DNA from: Candidatus Kaiserbacteria bacterium
GTDB lineage: Bacteria; Patescibacteriota; Minisyncoccia; Phycocordibacterales; Phycocordibacteraceae
Assembly (NCBI GenBank): GCA_016194455.1
Contig: JACQBN010000028.1
Coordinates: forward strand, 1 to 50,183
Length of the DNA: 50,183 bases
Direction: 5' to 3'
Shown: piece by piece, positions 25,349-34,231 of the stretch
Layout: each line of letters opens with the position of its first letter
Position numbering within the stretch: position 1 is the first letter of the stretch
Program-made: the position numbers and the translations under genes
Notes under the pieces: model-generated
Told to the model about the DNA's origin: nothing
Database searches by the model: none
The model's input: the letters and a program-made list of their open reading frames with translations, nothing else

Positions 25349-26406
25349 TCGAGAGAGCTCACGGCGCGGCGCTTGCGCTTCTCGAAGTCGGTGAGGAACT
25401 CGAGTGCGACCGCCGCGACCGGGACCGAGAGCAAGACGCCGAGAAAGCCCGCAAGGATCCCGCCCGCGATCAAAGCGACGATGACCAAGAGCGGTGGGAT
25501 GCCGATCACCTTCTTCACGATGAGCGGATAGATGAGGTTCGTCTCAAACTGATTGACCACGACAAAGAGACCGACGACGATCGCGGCAATCGCGATGCCG
25601 CCCTCCGAGTAGCCGACCACAACCGCCGCGAGGCCGGCCATCAGCGAGCCGAAGATCGGGATGATCTCCGCGAGCGCAGTGAAGACCGCGAGCAAGAGTG
25701 CATACGGGATACCGATGATGAGGAGCCCGAGATAGATCAGCACGCCGACGATGAGCGAGAGCAGAATCTGCCCCTGCATCCAGAGGCCGATCTTCTTCTG
25801 TGCGCGCTTCCAGAGATTCACCGCATACTCCTCGTGCGACGCTGGGACGATGATGCGCAGGAAGTCGTCCACTCCCGTCTCCTGGAGCGCGAAGTAGAAG
25901 GAGAGCACGACGACCAAAACGAGCGAGAAAATCCCGCCAAAGAACGTCGCGAAGAGCTGCACGACGCCAGAGGAGCTCGCCGAGAACGCTGATTTCAAGG
26001 ACAGCAGGGTCGCGACGATCGATTGCGCCTGGTGCGAACTACCGAGGAAGTCAGTCGCGTTCGCGAGCCCTGCGAAGGAAGTGGGGACATTGAGCGTGTC
26101 TAAATATTGCGGCACCGTGGAGAGGAAGGCGGCAGCGTCCGCGATGATGGGCGGGAAGAAGAAGTAGAGGAGCGTGAAGACGGAACCGAAAACGACGACG
26201 TACATGCCAAGTGCGGCGATGAAGCGCGGCAATCCGCGACGGCAGAAGAAGCTGATGCCTGGCTCTATCGCCGAGGCGATGACGATGGCGGTCAGCACGA
26301 GGAGCGCCAAGTCCCGCAGCAGCCAGAGGACGTAGGCGCCCACAAGCACGATGAGCGTCGTGACGATGGTCCCCGCAGTGATGCTTATTTTGAACTGCTG
26401 ATCCAT
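25345..26406 (-). CDS. AI-2E family (PerM/YdiK-type) transporter
   Basis: 353 residues, about seven to eight membrane spans. Family features include VVVLSFYFALQETGVDDFLR, the region EEYAVNLWKRAQKKIGLWMQGQ, and the C-terminal block NLIYPLIVKKVIGIPPLLVI. Members export AI-2 in a few bacteria or act in Na+/H+ or other transport; the substrate here is unknown. A -10 TAGGAT (26418-26413) sits 6 nt before the ATG (predicted leaderless). Coupled to metG. Confidence 0.85.
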   Translation of the reverse strand: MDQQFKISITAGTIVTTLIVLVGAYVLWLLRDLALLVLTAIVIASAIEPGISFFCRRGLPRFIAALGMYVVVFGSVFTLLYFFFPPIIADAAAFLSTVPQYLDTLNVPTSFAGLANATDFLGSSHQAQSIVATLLSLKSAFSASSSGVVQLFATFFGGIFSLVLVVVLSFYFALQETGVDDFLRIIVPASHEEYAVNLWKRAQKKIGLWMQGQILLSLIVGVLIYLGLLIIGIPYALLLAVFTALAEIIPIFGSLMAGLAAVVVGYSEGGIAIAAIVVGLFVVVNQFETNLIYPLIVKKVIGIPPLLVIVALIAGGILAGFLGVLLSVPVAAVALEFLTDFEKRKRRAVSSLE

Positions 26407-26442
26407 TCCCGCATCCTAACACATAAGAACAAAAACCGGATA

Positions 26443-26469
26443 GAAAAAGCCGCTCTCACGGAGCGGCTG
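26443..26469 (-). terminator. Terminator of the 110-aa membrane gene (contains its stop codon)
   Basis: 8-bp stem AGCCGCTC/GAGCGGCT (26448-26455 with 26461-26468) and UUUUU on the minus strand. The stop codon of the gene (26458-26456) lies in the loop. Confidence 0.8.
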
Positions 26470-26788
26470 TGTCTTCACTGTCGGGATCATGCCCCGGGGC
26501 ACGACGGAGCATCCTCACGACGAAGTAACTTAACGCAAAGACCGCCGCGGCACCGAGGCCCATACAAACGAAAGCCCCAATGATTGCGGTGGAGAACGAC
26601 TCATCGTGCGCCCCGGCGTCCCAAAACGAGAACGCCATAGAGAACGCAAACAAGACCCACGCACATATTTTGTAGAGCGCGCGGAAGAACTCACTCGTCC
26701 GCGGCAACCGCACTTCAAAAATATTGGTGAGCAGCCAGAAACCCATGATCAACGCTCCGATGAGCGCGGGAACAAGGAATCCCCACAT
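26456..26788 (-). CDS. Small membrane protein, three spans (110 aa)
   Basis: 110 residues with hydrophobic spans at about 4-22, 40-57 and 66-92 (STAIIGAFVCMGLGAAAVFALSYFVV) and a polar C-terminal tail. It has a consensus promoter and the Shine-Dalgarno GGGAGG 5 nt before ATG, plus its own terminator, so it is a solid single-gene unit. No family recognised. Confidence 0.7.
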   Translation of the reverse strand: MWGFLVPALIGALIMGFWLLTNIFEVRLPRTSEFFRALYKICAWVLFAFSMAFSFWDAGAHDESFSTAIIGAFVCMGLGAAAVFALSYFVVRMLRRAPGHDPDSEDTAAP

Positions 26789-26817
26789 GCGAACCTCCCG
26801 AGTTATACCCGATTTAC

Positions 26818-26846
26818 AGGGTAGCAGCTCGAGATGCCTTTGTCAA
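26818..26846 (-). promoter_or_regulatory. Promoter of the 110-aa membrane gene
   Basis: TTGACA (26846-26841), 17-nt spacer, TACCCT (26823-26818), 30 nt before the start codon. It begins only 11 nt from the glyS stop. Confidence 0.7.
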
Positions 26847-26856
26847 GTAAGGTGTG

Positions 26857-28095
26857 TTAGCGGATAGCCTCGCGGATGCGCTTTGCGGCCTCTAGGACGG
26901 TGAGGCGCTCCTGGGTGCCCGTGTCGCGGTGGCGGAGTGTCACGGTATCCTTTAGTTCTGGCTTTTCTCCCAAGGTGTCAAAGTCTATGGTGATGCAAAA
27001 AGGCGTGCCGATTTCGTCCTGGCGGCGGTAGCGTTTGCCGATATTGCCGTTGTCGTCCCACGCGATCCACGGGTGGACCTTCTGCAGCTCTATGCGCACT
27101 TCTTTCGCCTTCGCGACGAGCTCGGGTTTATTTTTCAAAAGCGGCGAGACCATCGCTTTGATGGGCGCGACCTTGGGGTCGAGCGCAAGATACACGCGCG
27201 CCTCATCTCCCATCGTGTCTTCGCGATACGCACTTACAAGGATTGCAAGAATGGTGCGATCAACGCCTAGGGACGGCTCGATAACGTGCGGGATGAAACG
27301 TTCGTTCGTTTCTTCATCGAGGACAGAAAGGTCGACGCCAGATGCTTGCGTATGCGCCGCGAGGTCGAAATCGCCGCGATACGCGAGCCCCCAGAGCTCT
27401 TTGCGGCCGAACGGGTAGTCGAACTCAAAATCGATCGTGCGCTTGGAGTAATGCGCGCGCTCCTGCGGCGGCACTTCGAGCTCGTGCACGGTTCCCTTCG
27501 CGAGCCCGATGGCTTCAGCATACCGGTGCATCAGTGCGCGCCACTCCTCAAATGCCTTCTTCCACTCGCTCTCCTTCACGAAATATTCCACCTCCATTTG
27601 TTTGAACTCGCGCATGCGGAAGAGGAAGTCGCGCGGCGCAATCTCGTTGCGGAACGCTTTGCCGATCTGCCCGATGCCAAACGGCAGCGCCGGATGCATC
27701 GAGTCCAGCACATTCTTGAAGTTCGCGAAGATGCCCCCCGCGGTCTCGGGCCGCAGATATGTCGGCGTCGCCTCTTCGCCCGCGCCCACTGATGTTGTAA
27801 ACATCACATTGAACATCTTCCCGCCCTCGATCGGATCGGCGAAGCCGGCGACGTGCCCGCTCGCTTCCCAGACCTTCGGATTCATCAGAATCGCAGCGTC
27901 CACCGAGTACATATCCTCGCGCTCGTCGATGAACATTCGCCACCAGATTTGTTTTATATTTTCCTGCAGCAAAACTCCAAGCAGGCCATAGTCGTAGGTG
28001 CCGGCGAGTCCGCCGTAGATCTCCGAGCCCGGATAGACGAAGCCGCGACGCTTCGCAAGCGAGACGATCTTCTCCATCAGGGTGAGGTCCGCCAT
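26857..28095 (-). CDS. glyS: Glycyl-tRNA synthetase (single-chain, class II)
   Basis: 412 residues from ATG 28095-28093 (MADLTLMEKIVSLAKRRGFV). It is of the dimeric archaeal/eukaryotic-like type, not the GlyQ/GlyS tetramer: motif 1 region GLLGVLLQENIKQIWW, motif 2 FRNEIAPRDFLFRMREFKQMEVEYF, motif 3 GVDRTILAIL, and a C-terminal anticodon-binding domain. A start 13 codons upstream exists but would overlap the preceding gene's end. Last gene of the ileS-recO-(Ig-like)-glyS run. Confidence 0.96.
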   Translation of the reverse strand: MADLTLMEKIVSLAKRRGFVYPGSEIYGGLAGTYDYGLLGVLLQENIKQIWWRMFIDEREDMYSVDAAILMNPKVWEASGHVAGFADPIEGGKMFNVMFTTSVGAGEEATPTYLRPETAGGIFANFKNVLDSMHPALPFGIGQIGKAFRNEIAPRDFLFRMREFKQMEVEYFVKESEWKKAFEEWRALMHRYAEAIGLAKGTVHELEVPPQERAHYSKRTIDFEFDYPFGRKELWGLAYRGDFDLAAHTQASGVDLSVLDEETNERFIPHVIEPSLGVDRTILAILVSAYREDTMGDEARVYLALDPKVAPIKAMVSPLLKNKPELVAKAKEVRIELQKVHPWIAWDDNGNIGKRYRRQDEIGTPFCITIDFDTLGEKPELKDTVTLRHRDTGTQERLTVLEAAKRIREAIR

Positions 28096-28105
28096 GCTCT
28101 GGCGA

Positions 28106-29994
28106 TTATTGCACGTCCGCGTTGTTCGCGACATACCCGGGGTCGCCCGGGGTCTCGGTGGTCACGGGCGCCGCCTGTGCGTTGATGGTTACTTGCGCGT
28201 AGCGATCGAAAGCCGTGAGCGTTGCGGGGCTCGTGAGTGCCGGCGCCGAGTTGCGCTGCGAGGTTGAGGGTGTGAGCGAAACCTGGAAGGCGCCTTCCGC
28301 GCTTGAGCCTGCGGGCAGATCGCCCGCGTTCCAGGAAACGGTACGCGAAGCGTCGTCATACGAGAGGCTGCCGCCCCCTGAGGTTTTGTTCGTGTAACTC
28401 ACATAGCTCGGCAGGGTCGCAGAAACATTCGCTCCGGCAATTGCGTTGCCGCCGCCCGCTATCCGCCAGACGATGGTATAGGTCGTCGCTACGCCGGCGG
28501 TTGGCGGGATGGGGCCCGAGTTGGCGAAGGGGCCCGAAGAATGGAGTGCGGAGGCGTTAAGTGCGAGCGCAGTCGCCACCTTCGCCGTCGTGATGCCGGA
28601 AGCACTCACACTCTCCGGGACGTTGGTCTCGCCGACGCGTGTGCCGGAGACCGAGGTGGTGAAGCTGATGCTCGGATCACGAATGGAGGAGCTTGCCGGC
28701 AGCGTGGAGAAACTGAAGGTGCCGATCCCCGAGGCGCCCGGCGCGAGCGCCGCGAGGGAGGAGTCAGTGTCCTTACTGAAGATAATAGAACGCGTCGCGG
28801 ACTGATAGAAGCCGCTGGTGGTTTGTATGCTTCCGTAGTCCACCGCAGAGCCCGCGAGTGTGACAGTGATGGTCGCGTTCGTGACCGGCACGAGAAGTGT
28901 GTTTGTGTAAGAAAGCATCACGTTCTCAAACGCGCCCGGAGCAACAACCGCGTTGCCGGAAGTATCGCCCCCGATCGCGAGCGTCGTCGCGATGAAGGGT
29001 GCTGCAATCGTGACCGTCGCGTCCTGCTCCATATACGGCACGGCGATGGTAGTTTGGCTCGTGGAGGCCGAGGTGCCGATGGTGAAGTGGAAGGTGCGCG
29101 CCGATGCGTTCTCGCCCGCGAGCGAGCCCGAGATGGAGAGCGTCCGGCTTGCCCCGGGGGGAAGCGTCCCCAACAGGAAAGAAGAGCCCGAAAGCGCGGG
29201 TTCTGAGGAGGAGAGCGAGAAACCGAAGGGGAGCGGAGCCGCGACGACGACATTCGCGAGGGGCACGGGAGCGTTCGAGCGTGCGGTGAGCAGAATGGTG
29301 AATGGCTTGCCCGAGACCGTCTCCGCGGGCGCGTCTACCGAGACCGAGAGCGGCGTTGTGGATACCGCAAGCGCATAGGAAACTTTCTTGACGAAGACGG
29401 CGCTCGAGCCACTCGTGCTGTAGGAGAGCGAGACGGGAAGCGTTACAGACTGTCCTTCGCTCCCGAAGATAACGGCCTTTACCGAGCGCGTGAGGGTTGC
29501 GCCCGGCGCGAGTACTCCGAGGTCTTCCGTGTAGCGGGGATACTCCTCTAGTACATTCTCGGCGCTTCGTGTCCCCGGGGGAAATCGACCTCGAGCGTTG
29601 CGTTCGCGAGCGGGACGGAATTGCGGTTGGTGACGGCAAGCGAGAGCGGCAGGGTGTCGCCGCCCGCAATGGTGATCGGACCTTGGATGCCGAGCGAGAC
29701 GTTGTTGACCGAGACCGCGTTGCCGCCGAAGTAAAGCAGATACGCAGAGATGCCAAGCGCGACAATGAAGAAAAGGAGTGCCGCGATGAAGAAGAGCCCC
29801 GCGGCGCGGATATGCGTGCCGGAGCGCCCGAGGAGCTCTCCGGCACGGCTCTCCCAGGCGTGAGGAATATCGTGTTCCCCCGGAACGGTAAGCGGCGGGC
29901 GCGACTCTTCCGGGACTCCTCCGGGCGTATAGAGGCGCTCGCGGGCGCGCTCGAGTGAGCCGAGGTCGTTGTTGCTTTCGGGCGGTTCAGACAT
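28106..29994 (-). CDS. Membrane-anchored beta-repeat protein, split by a -1 frameshift
   Basis: Two frames make one protein of about 629 residues. The first frame (ATG 29994) encodes a cytoplasmic part, one span (about 62-88: AAGLFFIAALLFFIVALGIS) and the first beta strands, then meets TAG at 29550-29548. The second frame continues the same domain series without stops to 28106. The break is at the run CCCCCGGGG (29581-29573). A -1 step at T-TTC-CCC, a classic slippery heptamer in the right phase, restores ...VDFPPGTRSAENVLEEYPRY. The repeats resemble DUF11/Ig-like surface domains. A lost C (mutation or sequencing) is the simplest cause; programmed slippage is possible. Confidence 0.7.
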
Positions 29995-30017
29995 TCGTAG
30001 GGAAAAGTATAACGCAC

Positions 30018-30578
30018 TTAAAGCCCCGAGGCCTCGATGCCACGATTGATGCGCGACACGTAGTTGCTTCGCCTTTTTGCAAACGCAGCCAGCGCCGGAG
30101 CGTCGAATGAGGGAGGGCGTTCGCCCGAATCAAGCCCGAGCGCGGCGAGGATCGCGAGCACCGCCAGACTCTCGGCGGCCTCGTGGCTCGCCTCGGGCAA
30201 AGTCGCGAGCGCATTGAAGAATCCCTCCACAATCGGGAAGAGCCGCGGCTCCGCCGCCTCGCCCGCGACCAGACGCAGAACGAGTCCAACGACCCGCGCG
30301 GAGCGCACGCGGGCGGCGCGGAAGCCGAGCTTGGAGAACAAGTGAGCGATAGGAATTGCTCCTACAATGCGCCAGCCCTCGCGGCCGCGCACGAGGGTGA
30401 AGTCGCTCTTCGCATAGGTCGCGAGCGCGGGAGCAAGCCGTGCGCCTGGGCGGCGAATCCCCTGCGCCCGGGCGCGCAGGAGTCCGAGTTCTTCAGTGAG
30501 AAGGACGATAAGCCCGTTCGCCTCGCCAAGCGGAGTGCGAGCGAGCACGATGCCGCGCGTAGAATATTTATGCCGCAT
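30018..30578 (-). CDS. recO: DNA repair protein RecO (short form)
   Basis: 186 residues. The N-terminal OB fold is typical (YSTRGIVLARTPLGEANGLIVLLTEELGLLRARAQGIRRP, KSDFTLVRGREGWRIVGA). The helical part is shorter than in E. coli (242 aa), and the zinc-binding cysteines are absent. It loads RecA on SSB-coated DNA. It overlaps the ileS stop by 11 nt. Confidence 0.88.
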   Translation of the reverse strand: MRHKYSTRGIVLARTPLGEANGLIVLLTEELGLLRARAQGIRRPGARLAPALATYAKSDFTLVRGREGWRIVGAIPIAHLFSKLGFRAARVRSARVVGLVLRLVAGEAAEPRLFPIVEGFFNALATLPEASHEAAESLAVLAILAALGLDSGERPPSFDAPALAAFAKRRSNYVSRINRGIEASGL

Positions 30579-33500
30579 CGCGAATCAGATTGAAGCGTTC
30601 GGGGCCGGTAGAGAGTTCTGCAACGTACTTCCCTTCCGGGAAGCGTTCTGCGTGTGCATGGTCGTGCCGCGAGAGGCCTTCCCTCTTCCTGGCCTCGGCG
30701 ACCGCGCGCGCGAATTCGCGCCCGTCTCCCTCGCGTATGAGGTCGGGTGTGAGCACGGTATCGAGCGAAACTTCTTTCGCACCTGTCACAACCTTCTTCA
30801 CGTTCACCTCCTCGGCCAGAATCAAAGAGAGTTCATCGGGAAGAGGGCCGGCGACGCGGAGCTCTGCAAGCGGCTGACGCACTTTTCTGTTTGCCTTCTG
30901 CCGCAGCATGAGTGCCTCGGAGGCAAGAGCGCGCACGCGCGCCATCGCGATGATAAGTTTTTCGTCAGCATTGCGAAGGGGGAACAACCCGCGCTTTTTC
31001 GGCTGCGGCCAGGGGGCAAGGTGCACGCTCTCGGGGTCAGTAGTCGAACGAACGGTCTGGAATATTTCTTCTGCAACGAACGGCATGACTGGCGCGATTA
31101 TTTTTGAAAACTCCAGGAGCACGAAGCGGAGCGTACCAAGGGCGTGCCGCTTGTCTCCCAGATCGTTCCCTTTCGTGCGCCCGCGCGAGCGGCGAACATA
31201 CCAGGTCGACAGATCGTCTACGAATCCCCGCACCGGACGCGCGGCGCGCAGCACATCATAGGCGTCAAAAGATTCCGTCATCGCCCGCTGCAACTCCGCA
31301 AGGCGCGCGAGTATCCAGCGGTCAAGCACATGTGGGCTCTCCGCATGCGGTTCTGTGGGCGCGTCGTCCTTGAAGAGGAGGAAGAACGCGAGCACATTGC
31401 GCAGCGTGCCCACGACTCGTTGCGACACCTCCTTCACTTCTTCGTCGCGGAAGGTAAGGTCTTCGGCTTGCATCACCACGCTCGACATCAGGTAATAACG
31501 GAAGGCGTCCGCGCCGAAACGTTCGAGGAGCAGATACGGGTCGGTATAGTTCTGTTTGCTTTTGGAGAGCTTCGCGCCGTCCGCCGCAAGCACGTTGCCA
31601 GTGGTGAGTACGTTGTGGAACGCCGCGTGCTCAAAGAGCTCAACCGCCATCGCGTGCATGTAGTAGAACCAGGCGCGGGTCTGGCCGATATACTCCGAGA
31701 CGAAATCTCCTTTCGCTCTCGCGAGAAATTCTTTCTGGTTTTCAAACGGATAATGATACTCGGCGAAGGGCATCGAGCTTGACTCCACCCAGCAATCCAC
31801 GACCTCCGGTATGCGCTTCAGCTCCTCGCCTTTGTTGTTTACTAACTGGATGCGGTCAATGTACGGCAAGTGATAATCGAGCTCGTAATCGCGATTGTGC
31901 GGCAGCGGGATGAAGGGGAGCTTGCGCAGCTCGGCGAGACTCGGATACTGCTCGAGCGCATCGGCGGTTCCCTGCTCGTCGGCGGCGGCCGCGGCGGCGG
32001 CAAGCATCCAGAGCGGCTCTCCGTGCGAGACGATAAGTATGTTCTTGTCGTGATGCGCGCGCTCGAGCCTGTAGAGGAACGCTCCGACGCGGCGCTTAAG
32101 ATCAAGGAGGCTCTCGCCGCCCGCGGGCCCGTGCTCGTATCGCTCAATCGGTATGGGGAATGCCTTCCCCCACTCCGCGAGAGACTTGCCATTAAACGAG
32201 CCGTGATTGTATTCGCCGAGCGACGAGTCGAAGGAGAGTGAGCCCGCATCAAGACCGAGCGTTTCACAAACAATCGCTGCGGTCTCGCGCGTACGCGTGA
32301 AGGGAGAAGCGATGACCAGATCTATCCGTGCGTCGGCGAGGCGCTCAGCCGCCTTTTTCACTTGCTCCCTCCCCTTTTCGGTTAAATGCACGGGGGCATT
32401 GGGGTCCGCGCTGATGACACTCATCAGATTACTCTCTGCCTCCCCATGGCGCATGACCCAATACGTGTTGCCGCTTTTCTTGGTGTGCGTCTTGAGCTCT
32501 TCCAGAGAGCCGATAACGGTCGTATTCCCCTTCGCGTCCTTCCAGATCGGGAGCGGGGAGGCCCAGAAACGATTGCGCGAAATGGTCCAGTCCGGCGCCG
32601 TCTCGAGATTGTTGCGGAAGCGTCCTTCTTTGAGGTGCGCCGGTATCCAGGTGATCCTCTCGTTCTCCGCGAGCATGCGCCGCTTCACCGACTGGATATC
32701 GATGAACCAGGAGGAGACGGCGTTATAGATAAGCGCGGTGCCGCAGCGGTAGCAATGCGGATAGGAATGCGTGTGCGGGGCTTTTGTGAAGAGGAGTCCG
32801 CGCCGGTCGAGATCTTCTATAATTTTCGGCCCGGCTTTCTTGATGTATTCGCCGCACAGGAATTCGGGAGCGTCGTTGTTGAAGGTCGCGTTCGCGGTGA
32901 GGAGCGGGACCATCGGCAGGTCGTTTGCGAGGCCGAGTTTGTAATCCTCTTCGCCATAGATAACGGCCGTGTGCACGATGCCCGTGCCCTCATCGGTTGT
33001 GACGAAATCGGCAGGTAGCACGGTCCATTTCTTCTTTGATTCGTGCGCCTTCACTTTCCCAATCTCATAGAGCGGCTCGTATTCGATACCAACAAGCTGA
33101 CTTCCTTTCATCCCCTTGCCGGCGCGCACGTAGTGCGCGCCGTTTTCTTCGATAACTCCGTACTCGCTATCCTTGCCTACTGCGAGGGCGACGTTGCCCG
33201 GCAGCGTCCAGGGCGTTGTCGTCCAGGCGAGCAGATACGTATTCCCCGGTAGGCCGTGCTTCTCTGGACTTTTCACCTTGAACTTCACCGTCACCGCCTC
33301 CTCGGTGATGTCCTTATACGTGTTGTCCATCGCGATCTCCGCTTTGGCGAGCGGCGTCTCGCAGTGCGGGCAATACAAGAGGACCTTGCGCCCTTCGTAA
33401 AGGCGTCCTTTCTTATATATTTCTTTCAGCGCCCACCAGACCGACTCAATGTACGTCGGATCCATTGTCTTGTAGGCGTGATCGATATCCACCCAACGCC

Positions 33501-33918
33501 CGACGCGCTCCACATAGCGCTTCCACTCCTCAACGTAGGAGAGCACCATGGAGCGCGCTGTCTCGTTGAACTTCTCGATGCCGAGCGCGAGAATCTCTTT
33601 CTTGTTCCTCAGGCCGAGTTTCTTTTCAACCAAGTTCTCTATCGGGAGCCCGTGAGTGTCCCAGCCCCAGCGCCGACGGACGTGATATCCGCGCATCGTC
33701 TTGTAGCGCGGGATGACGTCCTTCGCGACCGAAGAAAGGAGCGAACCAGAATGGGGAAGGCCGGTGGCGAAGGGGGGACCATCGTAAAAAACGAAATCGC
33801 CCTTCGGCGCGGGCTTTGCAAGCGACTTTTTGAATATGCCGCGCTCCTTCCAGAACGCCAGTACGCGCTCCTCTATGCGCGCCGCCTCGCTCTTCTCTAC
33901 TCCATCAACCATCATCAC
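30568..33918 (-). CDS. ileS: Isoleucyl-tRNA synthetase with inserted histidine-phosphatase domain
   Basis: 1116 residues. IleRS parts: catalytic start DFVFYDGPPFATGLPHSGSL (~41-60), GWDTHGLPIE, editing domain with TTTPWTLPGN (~233-242), WASPLPIW (~452-459), VDCWVESSSMPFAE, KLSKSKQNYTDP (~783-794), then the anticodon domain. Between about 484 and 675 lies a complete histidine-phosphatase fold: RHGEAESN (RHG 490-492), SPFTRTRETA (538-547), LGEYNHG (Glu569) and VSHGEP (His632). The HIGH motif reads HSGS, so its second histidine is missing; KMSKS reads KLSKS. The frame is uninterrupted and IleRS resumes cleanly afterwards, so the insertion is genuine. It charges tRNA-Ile; the role of the phosphatase is unknown. 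Confidence 0.95.
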   Translation of the reverse strand: MMMVDGVEKSEAARIEERVLAFWKERGIFKKSLAKPAPKGDFVFYDGPPFATGLPHSGSLLSSVAKDVIPRYKTMRGYHVRRRWGWDTHGLPIENLVEKKLGLRNKKEILALGIEKFNETARSMVLSYVEEWKRYVERVGRWVDIDHAYKTMDPTYIESVWWALKEIYKKGRLYEGRKVLLYCPHCETPLAKAEIAMDNTYKDITEEAVTVKFKVKSPEKHGLPGNTYLLAWTTTPWTLPGNVALAVGKDSEYGVIEENGAHYVRAGKGMKGSQLVGIEYEPLYEIGKVKAHESKKKWTVLPADFVTTDEGTGIVHTAVIYGEEDYKLGLANDLPMVPLLTANATFNNDAPEFLCGEYIKKAGPKIIEDLDRRGLLFTKAPHTHSYPHCYRCGTALIYNAVSSWFIDIQSVKRRMLAENERITWIPAHLKEGRFRNNLETAPDWTISRNRFWASPLPIWKDAKGNTTVIGSLEELKTHTKKSGNTYWVMRHGEAESNLMSVISADPNAPVHLTEKGREQVKKAAERLADARIDLVIASPFTRTRETAAIVCETLGLDAGSLSFDSSLGEYNHGSFNGKSLAEWGKAFPIPIERYEHGPAGGESLLDLKRRVGAFLYRLERAHHDKNILIVSHGEPLWMLAAAAAAADEQGTADALEQYPSLAELRKLPFIPLPHNRDYELDYHLPYIDRIQLVNNKGEELKRIPEVVDCWVESSSMPFAEYHYPFENQKEFLARAKGDFVSEYIGQTRAWFYYMHAMAVELFEHAAFHNVLTTGNVLAADGAKLSKSKQNYTDPYLLLERFGADAFRYYLMSSVVMQAEDLTFRDEEVKEVSQRVVGTLRNVLAFFLLFKDDAPTEPHAESPHVLDRWILARLAELQRAMTESFDAYDVLRAARPVRGFVDDLSTWYVRRSRGRTKGNDLGDKRHALGTLRFVLLEFSKIIAPVMPFVAEEIFQTVRSTTDPESVHLAPWPQPKKRGLFPLRNADEKLIIAMARVRALASEALMLRQKANRKVRQPLAELRVAGPLPDELSLILAEEVNVKKVVTGAKEVSLDTVLTPDLIREGDGREFARAVAEARKREGLSRHDHAHAERFPEGKYVAELSTGPERFNLIRDAA

Positions 33919-33938
33919 TCATTATGGAGTCTTGGCGG

Positions 33939-33969
33939 GAAAAAAGAAACCGCGCCTCTGGGAGCGCGG
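33939..33969 (-). terminator. Terminator of the 64-aa gene
   Basis: 6-bp stem CCGCGC/GCGCGG (33950-33955 with 33964-33969) followed by TTTCTTTTTT on the minus strand. Confidence 0.7.
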
Positions 33970-33978
33970 GATTGGGGT

Positions 33979-34173
33979 TCAGCGAATGTTGGCGAAGGAA
34001 GTCGCAGTTCTGCGTGTTGGGGAGGGCCGAACATGCCTGGCGACCTCCGGCCGCCGATAGCCGAATGCCTTGGCGGGCGGAGGCTCTATCGGCAGAGTAT
34101 GCCGATCTTCCGCGATGCCCTCGTGGATTTTGAAAGCGGCAAGGACGTGCTGCACCGTTGAACTTATCTTCAC
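33979..34173 (-). CDS. Hypothetical small protein (64 aa, GTG start)
   Basis: Chosen start GTG 34173-34171, with AGAGGA 5 nt upstream (34184-34179). A -10 TATACT at 34201-34196 lies after the earlier in-frame ATG, so the longer form cannot be made from that promoter. The protein begins MKISSTVQHVLAAFKIHEGI and ends in a basic, Pro/Arg-rich tail. There is no known domain. It has a promoter and a terminator of its own between argS and ileS. Confidence 0.5.
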   Translation of the reverse strand: MKISSTVQHVLAAFKIHEGIAEDRHTLPIEPPPAKAFGYRRPEVARHVRPSPTRRTATSFANIR

Positions 34174-34195
34174 GTAGTTCCTCTTGGCTAGCTCC

Positions 34196-34201
34196 AGTAT
34201 A
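34196..34201 (-). promoter_or_regulatory. -10 box of the 64-aa gene
   Basis: TATACT on the minus strand, 22 nt before the GTG start. The -35 region is poor. Confidence 0.4.
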
Positions 34202-34231
34202 AATGTAGCGTGCAGAAAGCAGCTTTGCAAC

